Of a stretch of DNA of 64,000 nucleotides, positions 55,705 through 63,868 are shown piece by piece. Made by a program: the position numbers and the translations under genes. Source of the DNA: Paenibacillus wynnii (GTDB lineage: Bacteria; Bacillota; Bacilli; Paenibacillales; Paenibacillaceae); contig NZ_JAUSTK010000009.1 in NCBI RefSeq assembly GCF_030812855.1, positions 62,001 to 126,000 of the forward strand. The letters are read 5' to 3'. The notes beneath the pieces are model-generated. The model was not told the DNA's origin. It saw only the letters and a list, made by a program, of their open reading frames with translations, and ran no database searches. Every line of letters begins with the position of its first letter. Position 1 is the first letter of the stretch.

Positions 55705-56637
55705 CTAAGATACGGTTTCTTTACTCTTGGCACTCCGCCGCTTGGGCTTGGGTGTGATCACAGGTGCTTCTGCCGTATCTTTTTTTGATTTTGTCGCTGC
55801 CTTTTTGGCACCGCCTGCTGCAGCTTTGCGGGATTTCGGTGCAGTTACAGTCCCAGGATCTGAAGGGATATGCTGTACCGCTTCTATACTGGCCTGTAAA
55901 GCTGCCATCAGGTCGATCACATTGCTCTCCTGGCGTACTGGTACAATGTGGAATTCTTCCCCTGCTATCTTGTGGGAAATTAGATCAAGCATTCGTTGCC
56001 GATAATCATCGGTATATTTGCCAGGCTCAAATGGAGTGGATAATTGGGAAATAAGAATCTTAGCCATATCCAGCTCCTTATCATTTACAGCTGCTGCTTC
56101 CGGCAGGTTAGGGACTTGGGAGACCGGGCGAATCTCATCGGGATAATAGATGGTCTCGATCGCCAGGCATTCTTCCAGAACTCTGATGGCTGCCAGACTG
56201 CTTTTAGAGCGGATGGATATTTTGGCAATGCCGATTTTACCGGTTAGTCTCATAGCTTCCATAAGAAGACGGTATGCATTAGTCCCTGCTTGGTCTGGAG
56301 ATAAATAATAGGTTTTCTGAAAATACATCGGGTCAATCTCAGTCAAGTCTACAAAGTCCAAGATGGTAATGTTCTTGGTACTTTCCTCAGTAAGCTGATC
56401 CAGTTCTTCTTTATCGAAGGTGATGAACTTCCCTTTCTCATATTCATATCCCTTGCCGATCTCTTCCCAGGCGACCTCTTTATCACAGACAGGGCATTTG
56501 CGTACGTAGGACAATGGACTTCCGCATTCTTTGTGGATATAACGCAATGAAATGTCTTTGTCTTCCGTAGCCGAGAACATTTTAACCGGCACATGGACAA
56601 GTCCGAAGCTTATAGCCCCTTTCCAAACGGTATGCAT
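55705..56637 (-). CDS. ku: Non-homologous end joining protein Ku
   Basis: A ring-forming dimer that binds DNA double-strand ends and recruits the ligase. The 310-residue protein starts MHTVWKGAISFGLVHVPVKM, has the core ESTKNITILDFVDLTEIDP and YYLSPDQAGTNAYRLL, and ends in a Lys/Ala-rich tail (about 262-310) likely to bind DNA or LigD. ATG 56637 has AGGAGG eight bases upstream; GTG 56646 overlaps the site. A sigma-G-like promoter lies upstream, consistent with spore expression. Confidence 0.95.
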   Translation of the reverse strand: MHTVWKGAISFGLVHVPVKMFSATEDKDISLRYIHKECGSPLSYVRKCPVCDKEVAWEEIGKGYEYEKGKFITFDKEELDQLTEESTKNITILDFVDLTEIDPMYFQKTYYLSPDQAGTNAYRLLMEAMRLTGKIGIAKISIRSKSSLAAIRVLEECLAIETIYYPDEIRPVSQVPNLPEAAAVNDKELDMAKILISQLSTPFEPGKYTDDYRQRMLDLISHKIAGEEFHIVPVRQESNVIDLMAALQASIEAVQHIPSDPGTVTAPKSRKAAAGGAKKAATKSKKDTAEAPVITPKPKRRSAKSKETVS

Positions 56638-56665
56638 GACTGACACCTCCTACAATTTTTACGCT

Positions 56666-56696
56666 TAGTATGAAGCGAAAGGCATTTTTCTAGCCA
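56666..56696 (-). promoter_or_regulatory. Candidate sigma-G promoter for the ku operon
   Basis: On the minus strand, TGGCTA (56696-56691), an 18-base spacer and CATACTA (56672-56666) resemble the forespore sigma-G consensus TGaATA-N17/18-CATACTA. The -10 is perfect and the -35 matches four of six. Forespore expression of ku/ligD is known in Bacillus subtilis. Confidence 0.5.
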
Positions 56697-56770
56697 GATG
56701 CATTTTTTGTAAAGCATGGGGGAGAATAAGCCAAGCACAAAAACGAAATCGGTTATAGCGGAGGAATATT

Positions 56771-56941
56771 GTGGATCATCGATTAAGCGAAACCTTAGGT
56801 GAGGGCTTTATCCCGGCTGTTGCAGTGGATTGGGAGGCCATAACCTCTCTCTCGGAAGATTTTGAATCGGATATGGATACGAATAACTTAGATCCGGAGG
56901 GGACCTTAGGTGATCTCTCCGAGATGGAACCGAACGAATAG
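56771..56941 (+). CDS. Small acidic protein (56 aa)
   Basis: A short ORF from GTG 56771 with GCGGAGGAA five bases upstream. It encodes a very acidic peptide (SLSEDFESDMDTNNLDPEGT, ending EMEPNE) with no hydrophobic segment. It lies 32 bases before sspH on the same strand and may be cotranscribed with it, which would make it a spore-stage protein. I do not recognise a family. Confidence 0.6.
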   Translation: MDHRLSETLGEGFIPAVAVDWEAITSLSEDFESDMDTNNLDPEGTLGDLSEMEPNE

Positions 56942-56973
56942 ACTTTAACGACCGATGGAAGGGGAACAGGGTA

Positions 56974-57159
56974 ATGGATGTTCAGCGCGCACAGGATATT
57001 TTTGCATCCAAGGATATGATTGCCGTTCATTTAGACGGAGAACCGGTATGGATTGAGGAAGTGGATGTTGCGAATAAGATGGCTACCGTTCAGGTTGGAT
57101 CCCGACCAACCAATACGCACACAGTGGGTGTGGAACGGCTGGAGGAACAAGATCACTAA
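56974..57159 (+). CDS. sspH: H-type small acid-soluble spore protein
   Basis: A 61-residue protein matching the SspH family almost end to end: MDVQRAQDIFASKDMIAVHL, GEPVWIEEVD, ATVQVG and NTHTVGVERLEE. It is made in the forespore and packaged in the spore core. The ribosome site is GGAAGGGGAA. A terminator follows 43 bases after the stop. It is direct evidence that the host forms endospores. Confidence 0.95.
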   Translation: MDVQRAQDIFASKDMIAVHLDGEPVWIEEVDVANKMATVQVGSRPTNTHTVGVERLEEQDH

Positions 57160-57202
57160 CTCGTAAAATTGGAAGTACATCGATAAATATTGTCGACTTA
57201 AG

Positions 57203-57238
57203 GCCATGTGTGGGATTACCACACATGGTTTTTTTTGT
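57203..57238 (+). terminator. Terminator after sspH
   Basis: GCCATGTGTGG-gatta-CCACACATGG followed by T8. Confidence 0.93.
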
Positions 57239-57323
57239 TTTTATGGATTGACGATATGATCTGACAACCCATATATTAATTTTAAATATAAGTTTGAATT
57301 GGATAAGGAAAGAGTTGATAGTC

Positions 57324-58319
57324 ATGCGTCCTTTGTTGCTCGGTATTTGTTCGGCTTTATTTTTTGCAGTAACATTTGTATTAAATCGCCGGATGGAGCT
57401 TTCAGGGGGAAGCTGGGCATGGAGTGCGTCTTTACGCTATTTGTTTACACTGCCTTTCTTTTTCACTATTGTGGCAGGGCGGAGGAAGCTTAAACCTCTG
57501 TTAACAGCGATGTCAGAGCGCCCTGTGGCCTGGTTGAAATGGGGAACCGTCGGCTTCGGGCTGTTCTATGCTCCAATCTGTTTTGCTGCTGCCTACGCCC
57601 CGGGCTGGCTCACTGCAGGAACATGGCAGATTACCATCATCTCCGGCTCCCTGCTTGCCCCTTTCTTCGGACAATGGGTGACGAGTCCTAATGGCACTGT
57701 GTACCAGCGTGGGAAGCTTCCTTTAATGGGACTAGCTATGTCTCTTATTATTCTCGCAGGTGTGGCCTTGCTTCAGTTGGAGCATTCACAGTCTTTGACA
57801 CCAAGACAGATCCTGCTGGGTATCCTCCCGGTTCTAATCGCTTCCTTCGCGTACCCGCTCGGAAATCGTAAAATGATGGTGCTGTGCGGCGATCAATTGG
57901 ATGTATATCAGCGAATTCTCGGGATGACTTTGGCGAGTCTACCTTTTTGGCTTATTATAGCTGTTTACGGGTTGTTTGAGACGGGTCTACCTTCTACAGA
58001 ACAGATAGGGCAATCCGCGATTGTAGCGGTATGCTCAGGAGTGATTGCGACAGTACTTTTTTTCCGCGCTACAGATATGGTTCGGCACAGTATGACAGGT
58101 TTGGCTGCAGTCGAGGCCACTCAGTCATTGGAGGTACTGTTTGCCTTGTTTGGTGAAATGTTGATCTTATCGGCCCCGGCACCTTCCGCCCTCTCTTGGA
58201 TAGGAATTGCAGTCATTATGATTGGGATGATATTTCATAGTTTGGTGTCACAGCGATCAGGCAGAAAGTTCTCAACAGTAAAACATAGCACAAAGAAAAT
58301 ATATCCTCCCAGTGCCTAA
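57324..58319 (+). CDS. DMT-superfamily efflux transporter (EmrE-type multidrug resistance family)
   Basis: A 331-residue inner-membrane protein with about ten helices in two repeats. It starts MRPLLLGICSALFFAVTFVLNRRMELSGGSWAWSASLR, a pattern of the long multidrug resistance efflux (EmrE-named, DMT) family found in Bacilli. Other marks are APICFAAAYAPGWLTAGTWQITIISGSLLAPFF and GLAAVEATQSLEVLFALFGE. ATG 57324 has AAGGAAAGA ten bases upstream; TTG 57294 is less likely. The substrate is unknown. Confidence 0.8.
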   Translation: MRPLLLGICSALFFAVTFVLNRRMELSGGSWAWSASLRYLFTLPFFFTIVAGRRKLKPLLTAMSERPVAWLKWGTVGFGLFYAPICFAAAYAPGWLTAGTWQITIISGSLLAPFFGQWVTSPNGTVYQRGKLPLMGLAMSLIILAGVALLQLEHSQSLTPRQILLGILPVLIASFAYPLGNRKMMVLCGDQLDVYQRILGMTLASLPFWLIIAVYGLFETGLPSTEQIGQSAIVAVCSGVIATVLFFRATDMVRHSMTGLAAVEATQSLEVLFALFGEMLILSAPAPSALSWIGIAVIMIGMIFHSLVSQRSGRKFSTVKHSTKKIYPPSA

Positions 58320-58415
58320 GGAATCGGTATCGACAATTGTTGCGGTAGGGCAATCATATCCGATATAATAAAAAGTATTGAAATTCGGAGGGTATAAGAA
58401 AAAGGTGGTCGTTGA

Positions 58416-58913
58416 GTGGACAATATTACAGAGACGGTTTTCACTTACCGTTCTTACAGCCTTGAGGATACTGAACTTTTGGCGGGTGCAATTGCAGCTG
58501 CTTCTACGGCAGGTACTGTCATAGGACTGGACGGTGACTTGGGAGCAGGGAAAACAGCATTTTCGCAAGGTTTTGCCCGCCATTTGGGAGTACAGGGCAT
58601 CGTTAACAGTCCTACTTTTACAATTATTAAGGAGTACTCGGGACACTTGCCGCTCTACCATATGGATGTTTATCGGCTATCCATTCAGGAGGCAGATGAG
58701 CTCGGGCTAGATGAGTATTTTTATGGACAAGGGGTTTGCCTTGTAGAATGGAGCAGTATCATCACAGAGTTATTGCCTCCGCGGCATTTGCACATCTATA
58801 TTGAGACGGTTGGATTGGAAGAACGAGTGATCACGCTGACCGGAATCGGGGAGCCATATGGGGCCGTTTGCCGTAATCTGATCCAGAATGGGGTTAAGAA
58901 AGATGACGATTGA
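58416..58913 (+). CDS. tsaE: tRNA t6A biosynthesis ATPase TsaE
   Basis: ATPase that works with TsaB-TsaD to put threonylcarbamoyl on A37 of ANN-decoding tRNAs. The 165-residue protein has Walker A LDGDLGAGKTAF (about 41-52), NSPTFTIIKEY and LYHMDVYRL, and VEWSS near 110. GTG 58416 has AAAGGTGG upstream. First gene of tsaE-tsaB-rimI-tsaD, overlapping tsaB by 11 bases. Confidence 0.94.
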   Translation: MDNITETVFTYRSYSLEDTELLAGAIAAASTAGTVIGLDGDLGAGKTAFSQGFARHLGVQGIVNSPTFTIIKEYSGHLPLYHMDVYRLSIQEADELGLDEYFYGQGVCLVEWSSIITELLPPRHLHIYIETVGLEERVITLTGIGEPYGAVCRNLIQNGVKKDDD

Positions 58914-59703
58914 AAAGAAGGAGCCGCGTAAGCGGTTTTTGGCGTTGGATACCTCCACGGCAACACTTGGTGTAGCCGTTACGGAGAACAATAGTGTGGT
59001 TCATGAGATTAATGCTTCCGGTGAGCGGAATCATTCTGTTCATTTGCTGCCTATTATAGAACAGGCTTTGCAGGCTTCGGGAACAAGCGGGAATTCACTT
59101 GCTGGTATTTCCGTTGGAGTGGGACCCGGCTCTTATACAGGCACACGTATTGCTGTAAGTGCTGCGAAGACGCTGGCTTGGGCTTGGGATATTCCTGTGG
59201 TCGGCGTCTCTAGTCTCCAAGCGCTGGCATGGGGTGGCTTCATGAAAAGTTCGGAGGATGCTGTGGATGATCATCACGCTCCGGATTGGATTATTCCGCT
59301 GCTGGATGCCCGCAGAGGTCAAGCCTATACGGCTTTATTTGCTTCTAACGGGAGGGTTAGCCCGGAGAGGCTTGCGCCCGATGCCATCCGTTTAATGCAG
59401 GATTGGGTTCAGCAATTAATACAACTTCTACAGCAGGCCGAAGTCGAAGGGAACAAGCCGCACTGCCTATGGTTCGTAGGGGAGACCTCACTACATGCAA
59501 GTGATGAATCACTTGAATTGCTTAGAGGAATAACGGACATACGTGCGGTGCCTTATGAGCTTGAAGGTCGCTGGACGGGATTTCTGGGTGAAGAACGGCA
59601 TTCTCACGGGAGTGACGACATTCATAGCCTGATTCCTAACTATACACAGCTTACCGAAGCGGAAGTTAATTTGCGTAAAAGCACTGAAGGAGGCTCGAAA
59701 TAA
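58903..59703 (+). CDS. tsaB: tRNA t6A biosynthesis scaffold protein TsaB
   Basis: Dimeric non-catalytic partner of TsaD, 266 residues. The ASKHA-fold start RFLALDTSTATLGVAV, then ERNHSVHLLPIIEQAL and the TsaB signature ISVGVGPGSYTGTRIAVSAAKTL are visible. ATG 58903 is chosen with the weak site TTAAGAAAG; ATG 58888 is an in-frame alternative without a better one. Overlaps tsaE and ends 3 bases before rimI. Confidence 0.93.
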   Translation: MTIEKKEPRKRFLALDTSTATLGVAVTENNSVVHEINASGERNHSVHLLPIIEQALQASGTSGNSLAGISVGVGPGSYTGTRIAVSAAKTLAWAWDIPVVGVSSLQALAWGGFMKSSEDAVDDHHAPDWIIPLLDARRGQAYTALFASNGRVSPERLAPDAIRLMQDWVQQLIQLLQQAEVEGNKPHCLWFVGETSLHASDESLELLRGITDIRAVPYELEGRWTGFLGEERHSHGSDDIHSLIPNYTQLTEAEVNLRKSTEGGSK

Positions 59704-59706
59704 AAG

Positions 59707-60225
59707 ATGACGGAAGCGGATGCAGTTAGAGAGCAAAGTGACCGGCTTGTATTTCGGCTGATGAGGGTGGAGGATATCCCTAATATTCTGATTATCGAGC
59801 GGGAAGCTTTTACAATGCCATGGACCGAAGAAGCGTTCCGGAATGAACTGACGCATAATCATTTTGCTAAATATATGGTTATGGAACATCAAGGTCAAAT
59901 TATCGGTTACGCAGGTTTGTGGGCGATTGTGGATGAGGCGCATGTGACGAATATCGCTTTGCTTGAGGCTTTTCGGGGGCGGAAGTGGGGAGAACAGCTG
60001 CTGGATGAGCTGATGAAAACGGCCTCATACCTCGGTATGAAATCTATAACACTGGAAGTAAGGGTATCGAACCAGATCGCCCAGAATTTATATCGCAAAA
60101 AAGGCTTCCGGTCCGCCGGCACGCGTAAGGGATATTACTCCGATAACCGTGAGGACGCACTGATTATGTGGGCCGATCTGCCGGCTTACGAGGAAGAAAG
60201 GGTTAGGGAAGGAAGCGTGAAATAG
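59707..60225 (+). CDS. rimI: Ribosomal protein S18 alanine N-acetyltransferase
   Basis: A GNAT acetyltransferase, 172 residues. FRLMRVEDIPNILIIEREAF opens the domain, AHVTNIALLEAFRGRKWGEQLLDELM carries the acetyl-CoA loop (normally RGxG; here RGRKWG), and LEVRVSNQIAQNLYRKKGFRSAGTRKGYYSDNREDALIM is the typical RimI end. Its place between tsaB and tsaD is the standard Firmicute arrangement. The target is presumed to be the S18 N-terminus. Confidence 0.92.
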   Translation: MTEADAVREQSDRLVFRLMRVEDIPNILIIEREAFTMPWTEEAFRNELTHNHFAKYMVMEHQGQIIGYAGLWAIVDEAHVTNIALLEAFRGRKWGEQLLDELMKTASYLGMKSITLEVRVSNQIAQNLYRKKGFRSAGTRKGYYSDNREDALIMWADLPAYEEERVREGSVK

Positions 60226-60227
60226 GA

Positions 60228-61289
60228 ATGGAGATTGACAAGGATATGGATAAGGGAGCTTCTCAAGCTGTATATATATTGGCGATTGAGACAAGTTGTG
60301 ATGAGACAGCCGTCGCAGTCGTTAAGGACGGCAGTGAGGTGCTGTCCAACATCATTTCCAGCCAGATTGAAACTCACCGAGCCTTTGGTGGAGTTGTACC
60401 GGAGGTGGCCTCCCGTAAGCATGTAGAGGTAATTACGCTGATCATAGAAGAGGCAATGGCTGCTGCCGGAATACAACCTCACCAGCTAGCCGCTATAGCT
60501 GTAACCCAAGGCCCCGGCTTAGTGGGGGCTTTGCTTGTAGGAGTGGTAGCCGCGAAGAGTCTTGCACTGGCTTGGGGTAAACCTCTAATCGGTACACACC
60601 ATATTGCCGGTCATATTTATGCTAACCGGCTTGTGACAGAATTGAAATATCCCTGCATGACTCTGGTAGTGTCCGGGGGCCATACCGAGTTGGTTCATAT
60701 GGAGCAGGAAGGCAAGTTCCGTATAATCGGCCGTACCAGAGATGATGCTGTAGGTGAAGCCTACGACAAGGTTGCCCGAGCTTTAGGTTTTCCTTATCCT
60801 GGAGGTCCGCATGTGGACCGTCTGGCCCGGGAAGCATCGGAAGTAGTAACCCTCCCGCGTGCCTGGCTGGAGCCGAACTCCTATGACTTCAGCTTCAGTG
60901 GCCTGAAATCGGCTGTCTTGAATGTAGTGAATCAGACCAAGATGAAGGGTCTGACACCTGACGTGGCTGCGATTGCCCGCGGTTTTCAAGAATCGGTTGT
61001 TGAAGTCCTTGTAGAGAAGGCTATTCGTGCGGTTCGGTCGACTGGTGCCAAACAGCTTCTGCTGTGTGGTGGTGTTGCTGCTAATGGGGGTTTGCGCGCG
61101 GCGCTTACAGCGCGGTGTAAAGTAGAGGGAATCGAGCTTATTATCCCGCCTCCTATATATTGTACGGATAATGCGGCAATGATAGGTGCTGCGGCTTATG
61201 TGAAATGGCGGCATGACGGCGGCACTCCGCTGGATATGGTGGCTGATCCCGGCTTTTCATTGGAAAAGTGGTCCGTTTCAGCCTATTGA
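60228..61289 (+). CDS. tsaD: tRNA N6-adenosine threonylcarbamoyltransferase TsaD
   Basis: Catalytic subunit that transfers threonylcarbamoyl to A37 of tRNA. The 353-residue protein has ILAIETSCDETAVAVV, the metal-binding HHIAGHIYANRL (His near 123 and 127), LVVSGGHTELV, and GGVAANGGLRAAL. Starts two bases after the rimI stop. A sigma-A promoter for the downstream T-box/leuA unit overlaps its last codons. Confidence 0.95.
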   Translation: MEIDKDMDKGASQAVYILAIETSCDETAVAVVKDGSEVLSNIISSQIETHRAFGGVVPEVASRKHVEVITLIIEEAMAAAGIQPHQLAAIAVTQGPGLVGALLVGVVAAKSLALAWGKPLIGTHHIAGHIYANRLVTELKYPCMTLVVSGGHTELVHMEQEGKFRIIGRTRDDAVGEAYDKVARALGFPYPGGPHVDRLAREASEVVTLPRAWLEPNSYDFSFSGLKSAVLNVVNQTKMKGLTPDVAAIARGFQESVVEVLVEKAIRAVRSTGAKQLLLCGGVAANGGLRAALTARCKVEGIELIIPPPIYCTDNAAMIGAAAYVKWRHDGGTPLDMVADPGFSLEKWSVSAY

Positions 61290-61315
61290 CTATTGCCATA
61301 GAACCCGAGTATAAT
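61286..61315 (+). promoter_or_regulatory. Sigma-A promoter for the T-box/leuA transcript
   Basis: TTGACT (61286) and a perfect TATAAT (61310) with an 18-base spacer overlap the tsaD stop codon, just upstream of the first T-box. Confidence 0.75.
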
Positions 61316-61337
61316 CTTGTCAATTAAAGAAAAGATA

Positions 61338-61662
61338 AACGCAATGATCGGAAGCATTAGGGGAATCCGGGATAAGAGAGCTGCGGGTAGGTGCGACGCA
61401 GTCGAAGGATACCTGAACTCGTCCGTGAGCGGAATGGTGGAACAGGGACCAAAAGCTAAGGTCTAAGTACACGATTACGGGTCACCTCCGTAAGAGGGTT
61501 GTCATGTAAGTGACGAGGAAGAATGATTTCCTTGAAGCTGTGTGACAGGTAGAGTGGGTGTCTTGGACTGCATAAGTATTGCAGAATCTTGATGTCAACA
61601 AGAGTGGTACCGCGAAGGTTAACAGCCTGTCGTCTCTTGAATGAGATGGCAGGCTTTTTTGT
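61338..61662 (+). promoter_or_regulatory. Leucine T-box riboswitch 1 (tandem)
   Basis: A complete T-box leader. Stem I has AGAGAG (61375) and GGTAGGTGCGACGC; the probable specifier codon CTC (Leu) is at 61418-61420 after TGAA. The conserved T-box AGAGTGGTACCGCG lies at 61601-61614. The terminator AGCCTGTCGTCTC/GAGATGGCAGGCT with T6 ends at about 61660. Uncharged leucyl-tRNA should pair with both sites and prevent termination. Confidence 0.92.
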
Positions 61663-61671
61663 GTATATTTA

Positions 61672-61962
61672 TAACGCAATGAACGGGAGTAGTAAAGGGT
61701 AATGTGATGATCAGAGAGCTGCGGGGTGGTGTGACGCAGACATCGCAGCCCTTGAAGCTCGCCCGGGAGCGGAATGGCGGAAAGGTAAAGATACGCCGTT
61801 ACGGATGTCTCCGTTACCAGACCTTCACTTATTTCGTGCTTTAGCAAGAAGATGAGTGGAGCAGAGCTGGACGCAGCTGGGTCATTACTGCCTATGCGTC
61901 AACAAGAGTGGTACCGCGGAGGGGAAACCCGTCGTCTCTTACAAAGAGATGACGGGTTTTTG
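61672..61962 (+). promoter_or_regulatory. Leucine T-box riboswitch 2 (tandem)
   Basis: A second complete T-box directly after the first: CAGAGAGCTGCGGGGTGGTGTG is split over 61712-61733, the probable specifier CTC is at 61758-61760, the T-box GAGTGGTACCGCGG at 61906-61919, and the terminator AACCCGTCGTCTCT/AGAGATGACGGGTT with a T-run ends at 61961. Both leaders share CGCAATGA at the start and GAGCGGAATGG after the specifier, pointing to duplication. Confidence 0.92.
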
Positions 61963-62017
61963 CGTTTTTTTATTAACGTATCCTTCAGAACCATATAAAA
62001 CTTTAGGAGGAATTTCC

Positions 62018-63556
62018 ATGATTATTCCGGTAAAGAAACGTATTCAGATTTTTGATACCACCCTGCGTGATGGTGAACAGGCTCCAGGTGCCAGCCTGAC
62101 TCCCGAGCAAAAGATACTACTTGCCGTAAAGCTGGGCGATCTGGGTGTGGATGTATTGGAGCCCGGTTTTCCAGTATCGAGTCCGGGTGATTTCGCGGCG
62201 GTTGAGACGATTTCACGTAAGATACGGAATGTGGAAATTTGCGGTTTTGCACGTGCGGTTAAAGGAGATATTGATGCTGCCCTGAGGGCTACACGTGACG
62301 CCGAACGTAGACGTATTCATTTGTTCATCTCGTCCTCCGACATTCATCTGCGCCATCAACTGCGCAAGAGCAGACCTGAGGTTGTGGCTGCTGCAAGAGA
62401 AATGACAGCATATGCCCGCCAGTTCTGTGAGGTTGTAGAGTTTACAGCTATGGATGCAGCACGAACCGGAATGGATGACTTAATTGAGATGGTCGAAGCG
62501 GTTATTGAAGAGGGAGCTACCATAATCAATTTGCCGGATACCGTAGGTTATGCTCTGCCGGGGGAATACGGAGAGATGTTTCGCAGGGTAAGACTGGGTG
62601 CAAGAGGAGGGGAAAGGGTTAGTTATAGTGCTCACTGCCACAATGATTTGGGTCTTGCTGTTGCGAATAGTCTAGCGGCGATCGAGGGGGGAGCGACCCA
62701 AATTGAAGTAACCGTTAATGGTGTGGGCGAACGTACGGGTAACTGTGCATTAGAGGAACTGGTGATGGCGCTGGAGACACGCGGGGATGTTCTTGGTGCT
62801 GAGACGGGAATTGTTCTGGATAAGTTATATGACGTCTCGCGATGGGTTAGCGGAGCCATGCATTTCCCAATTGCTTATAATAAACCGGTTGTAGGCCGAA
62901 ACGCCTTCCAACATGAATCGGGTATTCATCAGGATGGATTGCTGAAGGATCGCAGTACGTACGAGATTATGGACCCTGAGCGTTTGGGGATTCCAAGAAG
63001 CATGATTATTCTGGGCAAGCATTCTGGCAGACATGCATTAAAAGATCGTGTAGCAAAATACGGAATCGCTCTGGACCCTCAGGAACTGGAGACGCTGTAC
63101 GAATCCTTTAAGCAAACAGCAGACCGTCAAAAGGTTGTCAGTGATGATCAGCTGCTTCGAATGGTAAGCAGCACAACAGGTCAGCAGGCACAGGTCTATG
63201 ATCTGGGTGATGTACAGGTCTTGGCCGGAAGTGCACCGCGCCGAATTGCAGCGGTCACCGTTCGTCACTTGAAAAGCGGTACGGAATCGTCGCATACCAG
63301 TATGGGAGACGGACCGCTTGAGGCCGTGATCGCTGCGATTGGGCAAGGGATATCTGAGAATATCGAATTTGCTGGTCTTGAACTCCACTCCCTTGGAAGC
63401 GGGGAGAATGCTCAGGCGGAGGCAGCCGTAATGGTGGAGTGGGAAGGGATGAAATTCAGAGGAACAGCCACCCATCAGGATATTGTAATGGCGGCTGGGA
63501 TTGCTTATATCGCTGCCTGCAACTCTGCTTTGCTCAGCACCCTCTCTGATAAGTAA
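62018..63556 (+). CDS. leuA: 2-isopropylmalate synthase
   Basis: First committed step of leucine synthesis: acetyl-CoA plus 2-oxoisovalerate to 2-isopropylmalate. The 512-residue protein has the catalytic TIM barrel ([18 protein letters not shown] near 10, with [13 protein letters not shown] metal ligands near 208 and [10 protein letters not shown]), the subdomain [15 protein letters not shown], and the LeuA_dimer allosteric domain at the C-terminus (about 395-505). ATG 62018 has TAGGAGG seven bases upstream; the frame is open to 61856 but that lies inside the T-box. Leucine T-boxes upstream fit LeuA rather than citramalate synthase. Confidence 0.94.
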   Translation: MIIPVKKRIQIFDTTLRDGEQAPGASLTPEQKILLAVKLGDLGVDVLEPGFPVSSPGDFAAVETISRKIRNVEICGFARAVKGDIDAALRATRDAERRRIHLFISSSDIHLRHQLRKSRPEVVAAAREMTAYARQFCEVVEFTAMDAARTGMDDLIEMVEAVIEEGATIINLPDTVGYALPGEYGEMFRRVRLGARGGERVSYSAHCHNDLGLAVANSLAAIEGGATQIEVTVNGVGERTGNCALEELVMALETRGDVLGAETGIVLDKLYDVSRWVSGAMHFPIAYNKPVVGRNAFQHESGIHQDGLLKDRSTYEIMDPERLGIPRSMIILGKHSGRHALKDRVAKYGIALDPQELETLYESFKQTADRQKVVSDDQLLRMVSSTTGQQAQVYDLGDVQVLAGSAPRRIAAVTVRHLKSGTESSHTSMGDGPLEAVIAAIGQGISENIEFAGLELHSLGSGENAQAEAAVMVEWEGMKFRGTATHQDIVMAAGIAYIAACNSALLSTLSDK

Positions 63557-63717
63557 TACCTACAAATTCACGGCCTTACTAAATAAGGAAACTGAAGCTT
63601 CATTTTAGGCTTAAAAAGTAGAGATTTAGAGCGGACGCGCATTTTGTCAAGATGTGGACAAAGTTATCCACAACTTCTTCTGCAATTGTGTAAAAAGCGT
63701 GTAAAACCAGCATTATC

Positions 63718-63753
63718 GCCCCTTTTTTGAATCCTCAAAATAGGGGCTTTTAT
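63718..63753 (+). terminator. Terminator after leuA
   Basis: GCCCCTTTTTTGA pairs imperfectly with TCAAAATAGGGGC and is followed by TTTTATT. It lies inside the DnaA-box cluster. Confidence 0.7.
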
Positions 63754-63841
63754 TAAGGAGATAAGTTGTGGAAATTGTGGATAATGTGGATAAATCGGTG
63801 GATAAAAAATCATTGACAACATAAATAGCGATTTAATGCCT

Positions 63842-63868
63842 AAAAAAAGACCCAAAGGGTCTTTTTTT
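63842..63868. terminator. Bidirectional terminator
   Basis: A7-GACCC-aaa-GGGTC-T7, a perfectly symmetric hairpin between the third and fourth perfect DnaA boxes. The remaining bases to 64000 are AT-rich with no visible gene. Confidence 0.85.

Noticed and set aside
54384-56247. Several plus-strand ORFs across the NHEJ genes
   Set aside because: All are antisense shadows of ku, ligase and polymerase genes, without ribosome sites.
56776-57030. 84-codon minus-strand ORF
   Set aside because: It is antisense to the acidic ORF and sspH, with no ribosome site or recognisable motif.
61856-62017. Upstream extension of the leuA frame
   Set aside because: It lies within the second T-box and its terminator; ATG 62018 has TAGGAGG at ideal spacing.
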